From Rhizophlyctis rosea (taxonomy: Eukaryota > Chytridiomycota > Chytridiomycetes > Rhizophlyctidales > Rhizophlyctidaceae), in NCBI GenBank assembly GCA_027596075.1, contig JADGJC010000110.1:5787-41699 (forward strand): 35,913 nucleotides of DNA. The letters are read 5' to 3'. The first letter of the stretch is position 1. The number at the start of each line of letters is the position of its first letter. The translations under genes and the position numbers were made by a program. The notes beneath the pieces were generated by a model. That model was given only the letters and a program-made list of their open reading frames with translations. It made no database searches and was not told the DNA's origin. Shown piece by piece: positions 1-12,300 of this stretch.

Positions 1-67
1 CGCCCCCCGCGCCGCGCGGCCCCCCCGGCGCCCGCCCCCCCCCGCCCGCCCCCCCCCCGGCGCCCCG
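1..67. repeat. C/G-only low-complexity sequence at window edge
   Basis: The first 67 bases consist almost only of C and G, with C runs of up to nine, and change abruptly to ordinary sequence. There is no telomere-type repeat and no credible reading frame. It could be a genuine GC microsatellite or a contig-end assembly artefact; the equally odd poly-G tract near 33.1 kb makes the second reading reasonable. Confidence 0.7.
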
Positions 68-1311
68 AGAAGCATCGCACCATTTTTTTGATAGAAGTTC
101 GCAAAAAGGAACCACTAGTCTTGATGCGTGAGGGTTACCCTTGGCAGTTGGGAGGGCGAAGTACCTCTTCAACTGATTCTTTGACTTATGGATGTATATT
201 TCAGCAGAGATTAATGTTTCGCCGCCTTTCAAATTTAATCTGTGAGATATGTTTGTCGGGGATGGCTTGAACGTTTCGAGGCCAGAACCTTCTCAGCACG
301 GAAACAACCAGTACATTCAGTAGCGAATTGTGTCAGCCGGCACTGGAATCTGTCGGCTCTTCAACATAGGGTGGAATCCTATGTGTTCAGTCTTTTTGTC
401 CATTCTCTTGCCGTCCAGATACCTGTTGTCGAGTGCCCTCTCATTCGACAGTTTTTTGCGGGTTCTTAAGCGTCAGTTTGATCTGAGCAACATGTGTGTG
501 GAGGTGGATTTGGACATTCCGGTCACCTCTTCTGTATGCAACTTCTTATGGACTTTCTGGGGCATGCCCATCCGGGTAGCTTCCTAAGTGGAAGGGAGTG
601 TGTCCGACCACGACATCGGAGAGTCAATCTCGCATCAAAGTTCGGTTACTCCCAACTTTATTGTACAGAAACATTGCCGCCACTATCAGTTACCTCCAAA
701 AGCTGCCCATGACTCAATTGAAGTAATTGACCTCCCATAGGACATCATCCGTTTTTTTTCGAAGCCTCGATTGATTTTAGATGCCATCCAAACTGGCAAT
801 CAAAAGCCTTTTAACGATTTTTACTTACGGTGAAGTTCGAATCGCCCTGGTGTGTGAAATGGGTGGATTAACTTGCCGTCTTTTTTTTTTGGTTGTGGGG
901 GCGTTTAGAGTGTTTTTCTATCTTTCAGACGTTATACGGGAAAAGAAGCTAAGGCGATTCAACACGTCCGGCGATCATGATACTGTCCCGGCGGAACCTT
1001 TTTCTTTTATCAAACCGGTCCGCTAGTGGTTTCCAGGTTGACCACGATGATCAATGGTTTAAGAGCAGGAAAAGGGACATAGTCACCTTCACAACAAGAT
1101 ACTCAACGGGAAGAGCGTTCCGGACATATGTTCAGGAGAGGAAATGGTGAACACCACCTCGGCAACACATGAGATTGCACATCTGGCGCTTCCGGCACCA
1201 TCCTCCATGTTGTTTTTTTCCGCGACACCCGCAGCTTCATGACGATATTCTGATATCTGACCAAGGTTTCAAAAGGGGGAACTGCGGACGGCCACCATTC
1301 CAGTTATGCAA

Positions 1312-1380
1312 CAGCACCCTCCAACAGTACTGTCTCCAACACTGCAGGCAGCCACGCATCAGCCCTGCTGGAGGGTGCTG
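1312..1380. repeat. Imperfect inverted repeat, potential hairpin
   Basis: The arms at 1312-1332 and 1360-1380 are reverse complements at 18 of 21 positions, separated by 27 nt. The outer 12 bp pair perfectly. No coding gene overlaps it convincingly. It could be a transposon remnant, a structured RNA or chance. Confidence 0.6.
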
Positions 1381-4048
1381 CTGCATCGCCAGCAATGTTT
1401 AAACACTGCTTGCAGCGCCCCGTGGTTTCCAGAGGTATCTCATCCCAGGCTGGCATCCACCTGAATGACACACCATCCAGCATTTTGGTGAACAACTGGT
1501 AGGAAACAAATCTACGAAGGAATTTTTCCCTATCAAGATGGCACTCTTCCCGTCATCTGGACGGGAAATGTTTGAGTTCTCCTACCTACAAGTTTTCTAC
1601 ACCGCGTTTGAAGGGTATGATCTCTTTATGAAGAACATATCCCATCCATAGAAGAGTGATCGGCGATGAAAAAAGGGGAAGGATCCTTGCCTTCGTCATT
1701 GGACATGGGGAATACCAATAAGGCATGAGCGGTACAGTGAGATACAGGCATCTCATCCATTCAGCGTATGGTGCAATGATACTAACCGAATTGCATCTAA
1801 TCACCCCGCGACCCTTGCCAATTCAAAACTCTGTGGCTGCAATTGACACGGGGAAAAGGGGATGCGCTTCACTAGCAGATTCTACAAGAAGGGGTATGCT
1901 TCGACAGGGACACCAAATGGTCCTTCGATCTAGCCATACATAATCCTGGCGTGCATTACGTGTGCACAGAGATATATTTGTTGTACTCCATCCCGTAGGA
2001 CATCAACTATCTCCTCCACTTGATCTTAGCTCCTTCACTGATAATCTAATTGTTTGCCTAAGTGTTTTTGAAAAGGTTCCACTGCCTCCCATCGGTATTG
2101 ACGCCCAATTCATCGCGGGATGCGTAAGGTTGTCCTTTTTTGTCTCATAGCGGAGAAGTGACAATTCCTCTGAGGCTTCCGACAGCTTGAGCGAAGATGA
2201 TATGATCCAATGGGCGCAGTGCCGGCGACGCTGCGGCTTATCATGAGTACGCCCATCTGAAGTGGGAGGCGTGGGCAAACAAGATTATGCACAACCCACG
2301 TCTATCTAATCGCAAGTTGGCGTTGCAATACCACCGCCTGCGGTACTTATGTTCAGGATCCACTGTAAGTCGGGCGTCGGAAAGTCTGGAAGTGGTTGAT
2401 CGAGGATTCGGTCAACTTATCCGCTCAGTTTATCCCATGGTGTGTCACCATTTCTCTTTTGCCCGTGGCCGCAGTGGGTCTTCACGCATCCCATTCATCT
2501 ATCAATATCACCTGTACGATCTATGATGCACACCGAACCATCCGGCGCGGCACTATGGACCCCTTGCGGCCTTCAAGCAATGTCTGGCGGTCGATCGTTG
2601 AGGAAAAGGAAAAGGAAAGATAAAACCAACCACCAGAACCTACAGATAGTTGCGCACTTGAAGACGCGACCAAAACCGTCCTTGATGTCGACCGCACAAG
2701 ACTTTCCGTACCTATTAGCTCTCCACATGTATTTCGCTGTGATGCGAAATGCACGCATCAAGACTCATCCTGCTCCCTTTAATGTCCGAGACTTCTAAGT
2801 TGGTTTTTCGTTACTTTCCTTCCCTCTGAACGTGTTCTCCTCAGGACCCCAGGGTGACGCTGCTCTCCCGCAGTAGTAATGCCCTATTTGCTGCTGGACG
2901 GTTGTCTGTCCCTTTTTGGCGCAATTGCGGGATCGGGCCATCCAGGTCCATATCTCCGCACCCTCCAGACCGCCACGACTATAACCCAATAGACCCCGGA
3001 GTTCAGTAAAAGTGCGACGCGTAACGATAGGGAAACGAAGAGATGGATGATGGCGCCACTATGTGAATGATTGTTTTTATTTGGCTCACTTTGATTGCTG
3101 CTTATCGTACATTATATCATTACATCCCTTTTCGGGGTTCAGAACCTCGTCTGCCATAGTGAAATTGTTCTGTGAGAGTACAATTTGGCGGTACTGGGAT
3201 AAGCAGGATGGTGGAGGGGATGGCCGTTTCATCCTCCTTTGGAGGGGCACCTCTGACCTCTTTTGGGCATGTGCCTTTCTACGTCACCAAAGTTGGTACT
3301 GCGAAAGAGGAAATATGAAATGTTCTATTTGGTGCAAACTCCAGCGACGCTCAACACCTCGCTGATTATTGAAGTGCTTGACGGAGATTGGGTCAAAAAA
3401 AAGGCCGCCCAGGCCATATTCCTGTGGTTAAATTGACTCTGTTTTTCTGTTTTTGGGTACGTTGCAGTGCTTGTACAAGTCGCGTCAGGTGGATGACAAT
3501 ACGGTTCGGACATCCGACTTGGTGTTCCAAAGGAGGAAGGGTTGCATGCACACAAAGTCCGCACCGATTACTTTTTGTGAAGATATATGTGTGATGTAGG
3601 CCATGACTGGAAACACACTGCTGGCATTCCCTTCGACGACCCGATCTCGTGATCGAAAAACTTTTTCGCTACATGCACTTATAGGAAGTGGGTCCAACCC
3701 ATCTTCTGAGATCCGATGCGAACTTCCTGGTGTGAGATGTCGGACACATTGATGTGGTGAAACACGGTGGTCCTCATGATGTGAATCCGTCGATTTGCAT
3801 TCTTGAAATGAGTCCTTGCTTTTACTGGCAGCACAACCCAATCAACATAAGCACAGTAAGCCCATGCCTGTGACATTGCAAGAGACAAAAAGCGATGGAA
3901 ATACGCTGTGCCTCATTCGCCTGGATGTGGTGAATGATCATCATCCAAACATCTCATTGCATAATTGTAAACCGTCGCGATTGAATATCTCATTTAAGTA
4001 GATTTTTCCTTACCCAAGACGTTACTATCTGAAACACGTTCAGAGGTT

Positions 4049-4082
4049 GATGAGTTTGGGGTGTCGATGAGTTCGGGGTGTC
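4049..4082. repeat. Two-copy 17-bp tandem repeat
   Basis: A 17-mer beginning gatgagtt occurs twice head to tail, with one T/C difference. It is small and has no evident function. Confidence 0.7.
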
Positions 4083-4300
4083 GAGTCGGAATGATCATTA
4101 TTGAGCAACGCTCGCATCTGCATAAGAGTTATGGAAACGGAAAATACCTTTTTCCCTTTGTCATTGGGCAGGAGGCTGTGTGGAAGCTGAGATATGATCA
4201 GTAGGGTAGGGTTCACGCATCCCATCGAGGATCTGTACAAGCCAAACGATGTACATAGGACAATGCATCTACGCACCATGGACCCTTAGCCGATTCACCG

Positions 4301-4810
4301 ATGCCGGAGGCTTCGATTGGCGAGGGTGGAAAAATAAATGCATCCCAGAAATACAGCCCCACAAATAGAAGCACACTTCGCGACCCGCAGTCGGCTCTTT
4401 TGGCGTACACTTGCTCCCAACATCTCAGTGCCACACGAAGGTTTGTTTTCACCATCGCTTTCGATGACATCGGTGCCTTCAAACCGTCCACATCTGGCAT
4501 CTCACAGAGTTGGCGGTTGTTTGAACGATCGTTGCGCACAGCAATCGCGCGACAAAGAGATGAGAGACTCTTGGTACTCAATTTATTTTACTTTTTGTTT
4601 CATGTGGCCAACATTGTCGCGGGCCTAATTTGTTCAAAATATACTCAATGGGTTGAAGTGCTGTTTGGCGCGGGATTCCTCTTCTCGATAGTTTTGTCAG
4701 CCTGCTCAAGAGTGCGGAAGAATTTCATTCTTGTTTGCTCATATGACGTGTTGTTCCAAATGAACGACGGTACGTGTGATGAATCAAGTCCGTCGGGAGC
4801 CGATACGTAA
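4301..4810 (+). CDS. Weak ORF, possible membrane protein
   Basis: A 169-codon frame from a true ATG, the longest in the first 7 kb. It has two hydrophobic stretches, around residues 89-104 (LLVLNLFYFLFHVANI) and 116-134, which could be membrane segments. The N-terminal half is unremarkable Ser/Thr-rich sequence. I recognise no family, and an overlapping antisense frame of similar length exists, so a chance ORF is quite possible. Confidence 0.2.
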   Translation: MPEASIGEGGKINASQKYSPTNRSTLRDPQSALLAYTCSQHLSATRRFVFTIAFDDIGAFKPSTSGISQSWRLFERSLRTAIARQRDERLLVLNLFYFLFHVANIVAGLICSKYTQWVEVLFGAGFLFSIVLSACSRVRKNFILVCSYDVLFQMNDGTCDESSPSGADT

Positions 4811-6999
4811 GATTTCCCTCGTTGTGCCATGCTTATGCCCCATGTTCTCCTTCCTCCATTTCGGTCGGCCGCATGCTTGGGTCCTTGACATAAGCGTACT
4901 CCTGAATTCGAGTATGGGCAGCAGTACATATGCAAGTTGGTTGAGAAGCGGCGCTATGAATTTGTGGATTATGAGATCTCAATTCTTTTTGGCTGTGCAT
5001 CAATTTGTTTCGGATGCTCGCTGACATAAGCACTGACGTTGATTCGATATCACTCACATCCCTCTAATTTTCTTCCCCATGTGTCGAAGCAATCGGGCAT
5101 GTCAAATCAATCGGGCGCCCAACGGATGCCATATATAGCACCAAATGGCCGCAAAATGCACATGCCTAACCTGCATAATGTCTGCCTCCAAGTCGGGTGC
5201 CCGCTGGGTGTCCAAAAGCGTGTCGGGATGGGCTGCAGTGGCTGGGGAGCTTTTGCTCAACGCATTCGCGCCGGTCACAATATGATGGCAAGTCGGAATC
5301 ATGTTTTGTGCTGTACATCTCCCCACTTACATAGAATACTGGATGTGGTTGAGTGTAATGTCAGTGGCAATATGAGCCTGGACTCTGTTCGGTAAACCAG
5401 CCTGTTCTGACAGACTCGGAGCTGGCAGTACACAAGATCAAACGTCCCGCACCACTCCAAAACGTTGGCAGTGTTGGCCATCGCCCAAATGCTTTTTCGC
5501 CCTGTGCGCTTGGACGGTGGATGAGAGCCATTAACACAACGAATCCAGATCTGGCGGCCTCCATCGGCGAAGGCTCTTATCTATCTTGATGTCGGAATGG
5601 AAACCAAAGCACATCAACCATGCCAAAGGGCTGTTCTCCCCACGCCGTCGTGAATTTTGCACCCGCACCATCGACCAAAAAAGATATGCACCCCACACGC
5701 ACCTCATACTGAATGTTGGTCATGACACCAAATACTTCTATGTGCACCTACGTGCAGAATACCACTGATACCCTGGTACACAGACGATTTGCTGAACACA
5801 AATATCTTGGTCATAGACAATCAATTGTTATATGGGCATCGGCGCTTCTCCTTGCAGCAGTATCATTGTTGTAGAAGCCCTTTGTTGCTCGTTATGAGTC
5901 GCACCGATGCGATTCCCACCCGGTATCATCTTTAGCTACCTTATGACACGCTGGTCCTTTTGAACTGAATGCAGCAGCAGAATCGGGTGGATATGTTTGA
6001 GCGTTCTGGACTATAAAGTGGCTCAACCTGACTCCTGTGCAGCCTTCGGGTTCTTTTTGCCTCTTCGGATTTCTCCGAGTATCGAGTTTCTCAATTGACA
6101 TTCTCACGACGGCAGCTCCAAAATCATGTAGTAGAATGGAGTGTCTTCAAAAAATAGTTTACCGTACCTTGGGCGCACGTTCATTTTTGATTGCCAGGCC
6201 AACCAAACGACATGTGTATTGGAAACTACCCAAGTCCCATGTAAGACTAATATGTTGAGGTGTACAGCCAAAGGTGATGGGACAAAAGGTGGCCCCAATG
6301 GGCAACGAGCGCATTGTTTACATTATTTGTTTACCTGTTTATAGCATGGCTGTGCCGCTGTGGCCATAAGACGGGATTGCGTCACCACGAAACTATCTGG
6401 GGAATTACCTTCCCTTTTTGAACAGACGGAGTTCGGAGGTGGAGGCAAAAGCTGCCAGTTGAAGTGTGGAGTTCAGTCTCTTTAGGTGTCTCCGAAACTC
6501 ATTTTACCGACGATGACGCCCAATGCTGCGCCGCTTCCTACAACGGGTGAAATTAGGGGGTGACGGCTCCAAATGGCTTAAGTGGTCAATTATAATTGGG
6601 TCATGACTGCCAAATTGGTGGGAGGAAGTTCGGACCCTTTCGGTCAGTTTGCCGAGTCATACCGACTCGGACCTTCCCCATTGGCAAGCTCCTCCCAAAA
6701 AGGTGGAAAGAAGGGACCAACCGGAGGGTTCCATTGCCGTTGTTGTTCGATGCGTTTGCAGTAACAATCTCTAAAAGTGGGACACTTATTTTCTCCTCCT
6801 TCACCAGCTCTCTCCAACGCACTCCGGCAATCAATTGCTCCCACCTATGTCTCGCTTTGATGTCCGTCTGCTTCTTCATAATAACTTTTAGACGCAAGCG
6901 GCACCTGAACCGACAGACAGACACCGTGGAAAAAGTTTACAGACAAGACACCAAACGCCGGGAATCTATCCTCCGCACATACGTAGAAGATATAACACA

Positions 7000-8546
7000 A
7001 TGCTGTTAGACCCCGCGGACCCGAAGTTACCGCAGAAGATCATACGGCTGATATTTTATGGGTGGGTTAACAACTCATATCTGACAGAGACGTTTGTTCC
7101 AAAGTGCTCATTCTTCGGCAACGTTTTCGACGTTTAATTAGAATTTGTTTCGGCATATGTGTCACGGTCTTCATTCGACAATCTGTGCTATGGTTTCAAA
7201 CAAGAAAATGGGTCGGGGTTGCGTTGATCGTCGCGTAAGTCGTGCTGATGCAAAATCAACTTCTACCAAACCAACGACCATAACATTAACCCACTCCTGG
7301 AACAGCTCTCTATTCACGAGTGCAAAGTTTGCAGGCAAAATCGAGAACCTCTACAATCTGGATGAGAACATGGTGTTCGCGTATTTCATGGATATGTAAG
7401 TGATGCACGCATGACTTGAAGGAGCATACAAAGAACTGACCATCCATATCACACCCACCCCCCAGTTTTTCCTTCGTCGGCGAAACGCCTCTCATATACG
7501 TCAGTTTCGTCAAAGCGCTAGCCATAACATCCGTCCATTGGCGCCGCAAAGCCATTTGGGTCCTCACAATCGTCACCATCGTCGCATCTCTAACACTGCG
7601 TATAGCACGCCGAATCATGTTCAATATCATTGGCTTCCAAAATTGGCAGTACTGGGATGTTCATTTGCTGAGTGCGGCGCGGACGAGTGTCTTGTTGTTG
7701 GATTTGAGTTTTGCTGGTAAGGCGGAAGTAGGGTGATGTTCCACTGCAGTCAATTCATCTAAAAGGAATTTCTCCGCCGTGTTGTCGACAGTGTACTTCC
7801 TCTACCCCCTCGTCATGCCCAGCATAGCTAGAGTGTTTCCAGAATTGCAATCATTAGCTATGCGCTCGCAAAACGCTAAGCGAATAACGGATCGATTGCT
7901 AGTTCGCGACTTGCTGTTGTTGGCGTTTGCGAATATAGTGCCATCCGCTTGGACAATCAGGATGGTGGGTGAAGAAGCTTGTCAATGCAATGAGGTGTTG
8001 GTACTGATATTGGGGATCTCCCAGCTTGTGGCCTCAGATTGGCCGGCAGGGTTAGATTATGACTTTCAGTCATATGGATTTGTTTGGGTATGTTTGATTT
8101 GTTCTTTCCCCACGTTTTTGACTTCGCATGCGATGCGCAGATGACCGACTTCACATCTCCTCCAGCAAATCATGATTCTAGACCTATACCTCTGCACAAT
8201 ATCCGTCACCAAACAAGACAGTGACGCGAAAGATTCCGCCTCACGTATCATCCATACCAGTCGCACTTCCACCGGTCTGCCTGCCTTAACACTGACTTCC
8301 CACGCACCTTGCTCATTACCGGATGAGGAGGAGGGACGATATGCCGTTTATCCGTCGTGGGGACATAATGTGGTGGGAGTGGGATGGAATGGGGTGAAGA
8401 ATGATGCATTCAGAGAGGATGTGTTCAGAGGGGATGTAGAAAGTTGGGTAACGGTGCCGGAGGGGTTGGTGAGGAGTGATGGGGAGGGGGGGAGAGGGGT
8501 TGGGGTCAGGCATTTGAGTTGGGAGGGCAAGCCGGCCGCTTGGTAG
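7000..8546 (+). CDS. Multi-pass membrane protein, 7TM receptor-like
   Basis: I read six exons (7000-7061, 7142-7234, 7306-7395, 7466-7716, 7792-8087, 8166-8546) giving 390 aa. All junctions are GT-AG (donors such as GTAAGT, GTGGGT and GTATGT), introns are 70-80 nt, and phases agree throughout. There are seven or eight hydrophobic segments, roughly at residues 16-33, 44-57, 76-98, 110-126, 155-176, 203-222, 232-246 and 258-276. The remaining C-terminal tail of about 115 residues is polar, Asp/Glu- and Gly-rich and presumably cytoplasmic. A short N-terminus, seven-helix count and long tail resemble fungal G-protein-coupled-receptor-like proteins, but I see no diagnostic motif, so transporter or unknown membrane protein remain alternatives. 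The ATG at 7000 is chosen because its frame splices directly into the first membrane helix. Confidence 0.7.
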
Positions 8547-9138
8547 GCGGGTGGATGGAATATACCTGTTAAATTTCAATGTGGGGTGATTGTACATTTT
8601 TGTAAATATGTAGAATATAGTTGGCTGTATATTGTGGACAAACAGATTGGGTAGAAGAAGTTCAGTCTGCGGCGCTCAGCTGGAGAGCAGAATTGTTTGT
8701 TTACATCATTTTGTTCACCTTTTGTTTATATTTGCCTTTCCGTACTCAGCCACTTGTAAGATGCGGCACCCTCCTGACTCTCCTGCAATGTACATCGCCA
8801 GCCTAACTCAACATGGAATGTCCCAATCAGCCTTCCGTCCTACGAACAACAACTTGGTTTCATGCCGGAAGTTTTGAATGCGGCGAGACATTTGCTTTCG
8901 CGTCTGAGTTTCACTCCCACCAAAACCATGTCAGGTCTGACCACAGATGTCTCATTTTACAGGGCAGAAATCGAAACCCCGGCAAGTCTCATCTTCTCTT
9001 CCCAAGCAATCACATTTGGAACCTTACATGTCAAAACTTCACATAAGAACGGGAGCAATCGCCCATCCGATTGCGCTTCCCGTTTCGTTCTTCGATATAC
9101 CAAAAATACCTTCAACATCTGACTTCGTTCCTGTCAAC
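8547..9138. other. Intergenic, upstream of GPI protein gene
   Basis: No supportable gene. It should contain the 3' end of the membrane-protein transcript and the promoter of the next gene. Short frames here lack domains. Confidence 0.6.
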
Positions 9139-9998
9139 ATGCGTCTATTGACAGTCTCGACAACTTGGATCCTTCTCACTTCATATGCGACCGTTAATTG
9201 TCAACGTGAGGACTCTGCGCGGTCTCCATAGCCTTCATCTGTCTTTGAGAATATAGACTTACAACAGCTTCTTTTGACAGCTTCTCCACTTGATGAGGTA
9301 ATCATTGCAGGCCCCGGCGACGGTGCAACCCCTCCCGCCCCTCCCGCTGCACCAGGTGGAGCGACTCCTGCAGCACCGCCTGCAGCAGGTGGAGGGGATG
9401 CTCCCGCACCTGCTGCTCCCGAAGCTCCAGCTCCTCCAGCTCCACCTGGTCCCCCTGTACCTGGTATTCCGGTGAGTGTTGCTAAGAATTGAGTGACAAG
9501 ATGTGGAATTGATCATTCTCTTCCAGCCCTGGATTTTTACCCCAACATCCGGTGATGCTGACGCCCCTCCACCACCTGTTCCCAACCCTGCCAACGGTCC
9601 ATCTTTCGGCGAGCCGTTCCCTGTCCCCCATGGCGCCCCACCAGCTGATGAGGTGAGTGACAGTCTCCCCCCGGAATAGCACGCCATATATGTAGACAAG
9701 TTGTTTGCTTCCATTTCATTCATGAACATCTATTCGACAGGCACCCCCCGCACCAGAAGAATCTGCGCCATCTGCCACTTCCGCCGCCCCAGATCCCCCG
9801 GCAGAGACAGAATCCGCCATACCTTCACCAACGACCATTGTACCCCCTCCGGCTCCTACTGCGGTGGACGCTAGCGTTCGTGCAGATGCCGATGTTGATC
9901 ACGATTCGGGCGATAGGAAGGGCATGGGCTCCTCTAGTGCAGCGGTGGGATTGGTGATGGCGGTCGACGTTCTCCTTGGCTTGTTGATGGGCATATAA
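9139..9998 (+). CDS. Secreted GPI-anchored Pro/Ala-rich wall protein
   Basis: Four exons (9139-9205, 9281-9471, 9527-9652, 9741-9998) encode 213 aa. All introns are GT-AG, 55-88 nt, with consistent phases (1, 0, 0). Residues 1-21 form a classical signal peptide (MRLLTVSTTWILLTSYATVN). The body is dominated by Pro, Ala, Gly and later Ser/Thr/Glu, with many APPA-type stretches. The C-terminus has a small-residue site (GSSSAA) followed by a short hydrophobic tail ending LLGLLMGI and no charged tail, the pattern of a GPI-attachment signal. It would sit in the plasma membrane or cell wall as an extended, probably O-glycosylated spacer. No enzymatic domain is visible. Known GPI wall proteins diverge fast, so no name is given. 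Confidence 0.8.
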
Positions 9999-10274
9999 AT
10001 ATCAGCCTTTTGCGAGGTGATTGGGAGTTTTAGTATTGTCGGTCGTGTCATGTATATTTACTGGCAGCAGTACGCAACGACCTGGAATATGGACTAGTTC
10101 AACCACTTCTTCATTTTGTTGTCCAACACCATGGCGTTGTTCAATGAAAGTGTTCATGTATTGATGTTCATCATATGAGAGTCAGCTGCGGTCAAAGTGA
10201 AGCCAACAAAAAAGAAGAAGACCTTGATTAAGCCCTGGTCGTCATCTACGACGGATGAATGTGCTCTGAAGAAG
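9999..10274. other. Intergenic between GPI gene and tRNA-His
   Basis: No gene seen. It carries the 3' flank of the GPI protein gene and ends at the downstream flank of the minus-strand tRNA. Confidence 0.6.
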
Positions 10275-10285
10275 AAAAACAAAAA
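10275..10285 (-). terminator. Pol III terminator of tRNA-His
   Basis: On the minus strand, two T5 runs separated by one G lie about 12 nt past the tRNA 3' end, the usual RNA polymerase III stop signal. Confidence 0.75.
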
Positions 10286-10297
10286 GGGAGTGGAAGT

Positions 10298-10367
10298 GTG
10301 GGTGCCTGGAATCGAACCAGGGTCGACGCGGCCACAACGCGACGTTCTGCCCCTAAACTACACCCAC
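10298..10367 (-). tRNA. tRNA-His (anticodon GTG)
   Basis: The 70-nt cloverleaf has a perfect 7-bp acceptor stem (GTGGGTG/CACCCAC), a T arm CCTGG-TTCGATT-CCAGG and the anticodon loop TTGTGGC with GTG. The anticodon stem has four good pairs and a T-T at its outer end. The D arm is short. There is no intron and no encoded CCA, as expected for a nuclear eukaryotic tRNA. The B-box GGTTCGATTCC is intact. Confidence 0.92.
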
Positions 10368-11073
10368 TGATGAAGAATTGCACAATAGGTGTGCAATATA
10401 TATATTATTAAACTGCGAACCTTTGGCACCCACTTCAAGCATTGATAATCAGAGACCACAACCAAACCAAAAAAATAAAAATAAAAATAGGTAGTAAATA
10501 TTGAGCCGCTCTTGTGCACACTTTCTGGGCAAACCCAACGAATGGTAGAATGTCAACAACATGTCCGACGGCGTATTCCAGCTTGGCTGTTGAGCAGGCA
10601 TTTGACTGGTGGTTCATGTTCCTTATGCATACTGGGGGATGGGCATGGGACCTCAGCAGGGTCCTAGAAGACATGGCGCAGGTAAACAAATGAGGTGGCG
10701 CTTGCTATGCATTTACCCTCTTTTCCAAACGATCGCCCTCCAATAACATTATTGGAAAGCATTTTTGTCGAACAATATCATGGAGGCGACGTGGAGATCC
10801 TCCATTCATGGTCATCAACTTACGTGACTAACGGTATTGAGATTGTATTTGGGATTTTCGCTGGGGATGTTCAATGGCCATCTAGCGTGGGGAGTGCGAA
10901 GCTTCGGCGAACTTCAAGTACCTAGGTGCGGGTCGGAACTTAGAACTTCACATGATGCCCGTTCGTACAGTGTAGTATTCACTCGTGCAAACTTCGAATC
11001 CGCATTGGCTTGCACGCCGATATGAAACAACGTGAGAGGATGGAAATAGCATTAACTGTAATCTTGTATCACC
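10368..11073. other. Intergenic between two tRNA genes
   Basis: About 700 bp with no supportable protein gene; the frames are short and unrecognised. An A/T-rich (AT)n stretch lies at 10395-10411, in the upstream flank of tRNA-His. Confidence 0.55.
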
Positions 11074-11145
11074 AGCACCATAGCGCAGGGGAAGCGCGCG
11101 GGGCTCATAACCCCGAGGTCCCTGGATCGAAACCAGGTGGTGCTA
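11074..11145 (+). tRNA. Initiator tRNA-Met (anticodon CAT)
   Basis: A 72-nt cloverleaf with A1-T72 closing the acceptor stem (AGCACCA/TGGTGCT), GGGG and CCCC flanking the CTCATAA anticodon loop, and a T arm reading GGATCGAAACC instead of GGTTCGANTCC. A1:U72, the consecutive G-C pairs next to the anticodon loop, and A54/A60 in the T loop are the defining marks of eukaryotic initiator tRNA. No intron. Confidence 0.95.
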
Positions 11146-11166
11146 CTGAGAAGAGGTCGGCGCACG

Positions 11167-11175
11167 TTTTTTTTT
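11167..11175 (+). terminator. Pol III terminator of initiator tRNA-Met
   Basis: A run of nine T residues 21 nt after the tRNA 3' end, a standard RNA polymerase III termination signal. Confidence 0.8.
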
Positions 11176-12300
11176 GATTTGGTCGCAATTCTACGTATAT
11201 TCCTGTTTGACTCTGCAACTGTCACCTCTTTTTTAGATGTCAAAGGAAATCAGCGTTCAGAGTATTAGATACTATTGCTTCACTCGCATATCCGTCCCAA
11301 ATTGTAACACAACAAGGTGCACCTCATTCGCCACCCACTATTTTGTAGTTTTTAGGGGTCAGCCGACCGAGTTTCCGGCTTGTTGCGGAGGGCTGGAGGG
11401 TCCTGCAATCACTCCCAGCTCGGTCGCGTCCCTTCATTTTGGCCTCACAAGGAATAAGCCTCCAACGCCTTCGTGTTTTGGGAAAGTTAGAAGAACTGGC
11501 CCATGGAGATTTGCATAAGCCCTGATACCATGAGATTTGCTACTAGCGTTTTAGCAGTCACATGGGGTCGGCGTCTGAATAATACTATCGGAACATGGAA
11601 TCGTAGAATCATAGAACGGATAGTCCCTTCATTTGTGCGCATCATGAGAGTGTGGTTGATGAGATTTTCCGCCTCATGGTTGGTCAGCTTTGCGACGCCT
11701 TGCCGACGTTGCCGACCCTTGTTCAACCCCGTTTGTTCTAAATTGTGCTCGTGTCTTGGCACCACCGGCATGATTAGCAAGGACGTATGACGTTTGGGGA
11801 GGCAAACTCAAAATTGAAGGGACCACAGATTAGTGTTTTAACATATACCGCGCATCCCTCCCCTTCACCTAGCGATTGCGAGACGAGGTCAAAGCCCTAG
11901 AAGCGACAGATATCCAAGTTTTGACGGCTGAGATTTCCCCTTGCTATTGTTGGGTACCTTTGTCGGAGTTTGGAACGAGTGGCTCGGCGACGATTGGTAG
12001 CACACAGTAAACACAGAAGCGCGGTCAAAAGTCCAGGCCAGCCTCTTGGACCCTTCGGTTCTGTCTCCTTCCCTCTCCTTCACCTCCTCTTTCACCAACG
12101 TTTTTTCTTTTGAACAGCCTGCCGCTCGCTCACAAGTTCTTCTTCCAACCTGCTTTTCCAACCCCCCGCCGAAAGTCAGGATTGCCTTACGTTTGCCTCT
12201 TGTTAGACGCGCCGTGTCGAAAGTGAGAAGGGGGTGCGACGTTATTCTATGTGGAGTGCAACCGGCGTTGGAATGATTACCCTGCTATAGAACATACATC
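11176..12300. other. Intergenic and promoter of PPxY protein gene
   Basis: No confident gene. A 95-codon ATG frame at 11503-11790 is basic and Cys-rich but unrecognised. From about 12046 to 12165 the plus strand is strongly C/T-rich, the composition typical of fungal promoters and 5' leaders just ahead of the gene at 12301. Confidence 0.5.

Larger units (their letters stand above)
68..6999. other. Long region without a supportable gene
   Basis: Nearly 7 kb in which reading frames on both strands are short, usually lack a true ATG, and show no domain I recognise. I tried joining frames across GT-AG sites and found no convincing multi-exon model. It holds an inverted repeat at 1312-1380, a two-copy 17-bp tandem repeat at 4049-4082 and one weak membrane-like ORF at 4301. 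Decayed transposon, long intergenic DNA and lineage-specific genes with short exons all remain possible. Confidence 0.5.

Noticed and set aside
3485..3841. Minus-strand frame beginning MGCAASK, like a myristoylated protein
   Set aside because: The first codon is TTG, not ATG, and the rest of the frame shows no domain.
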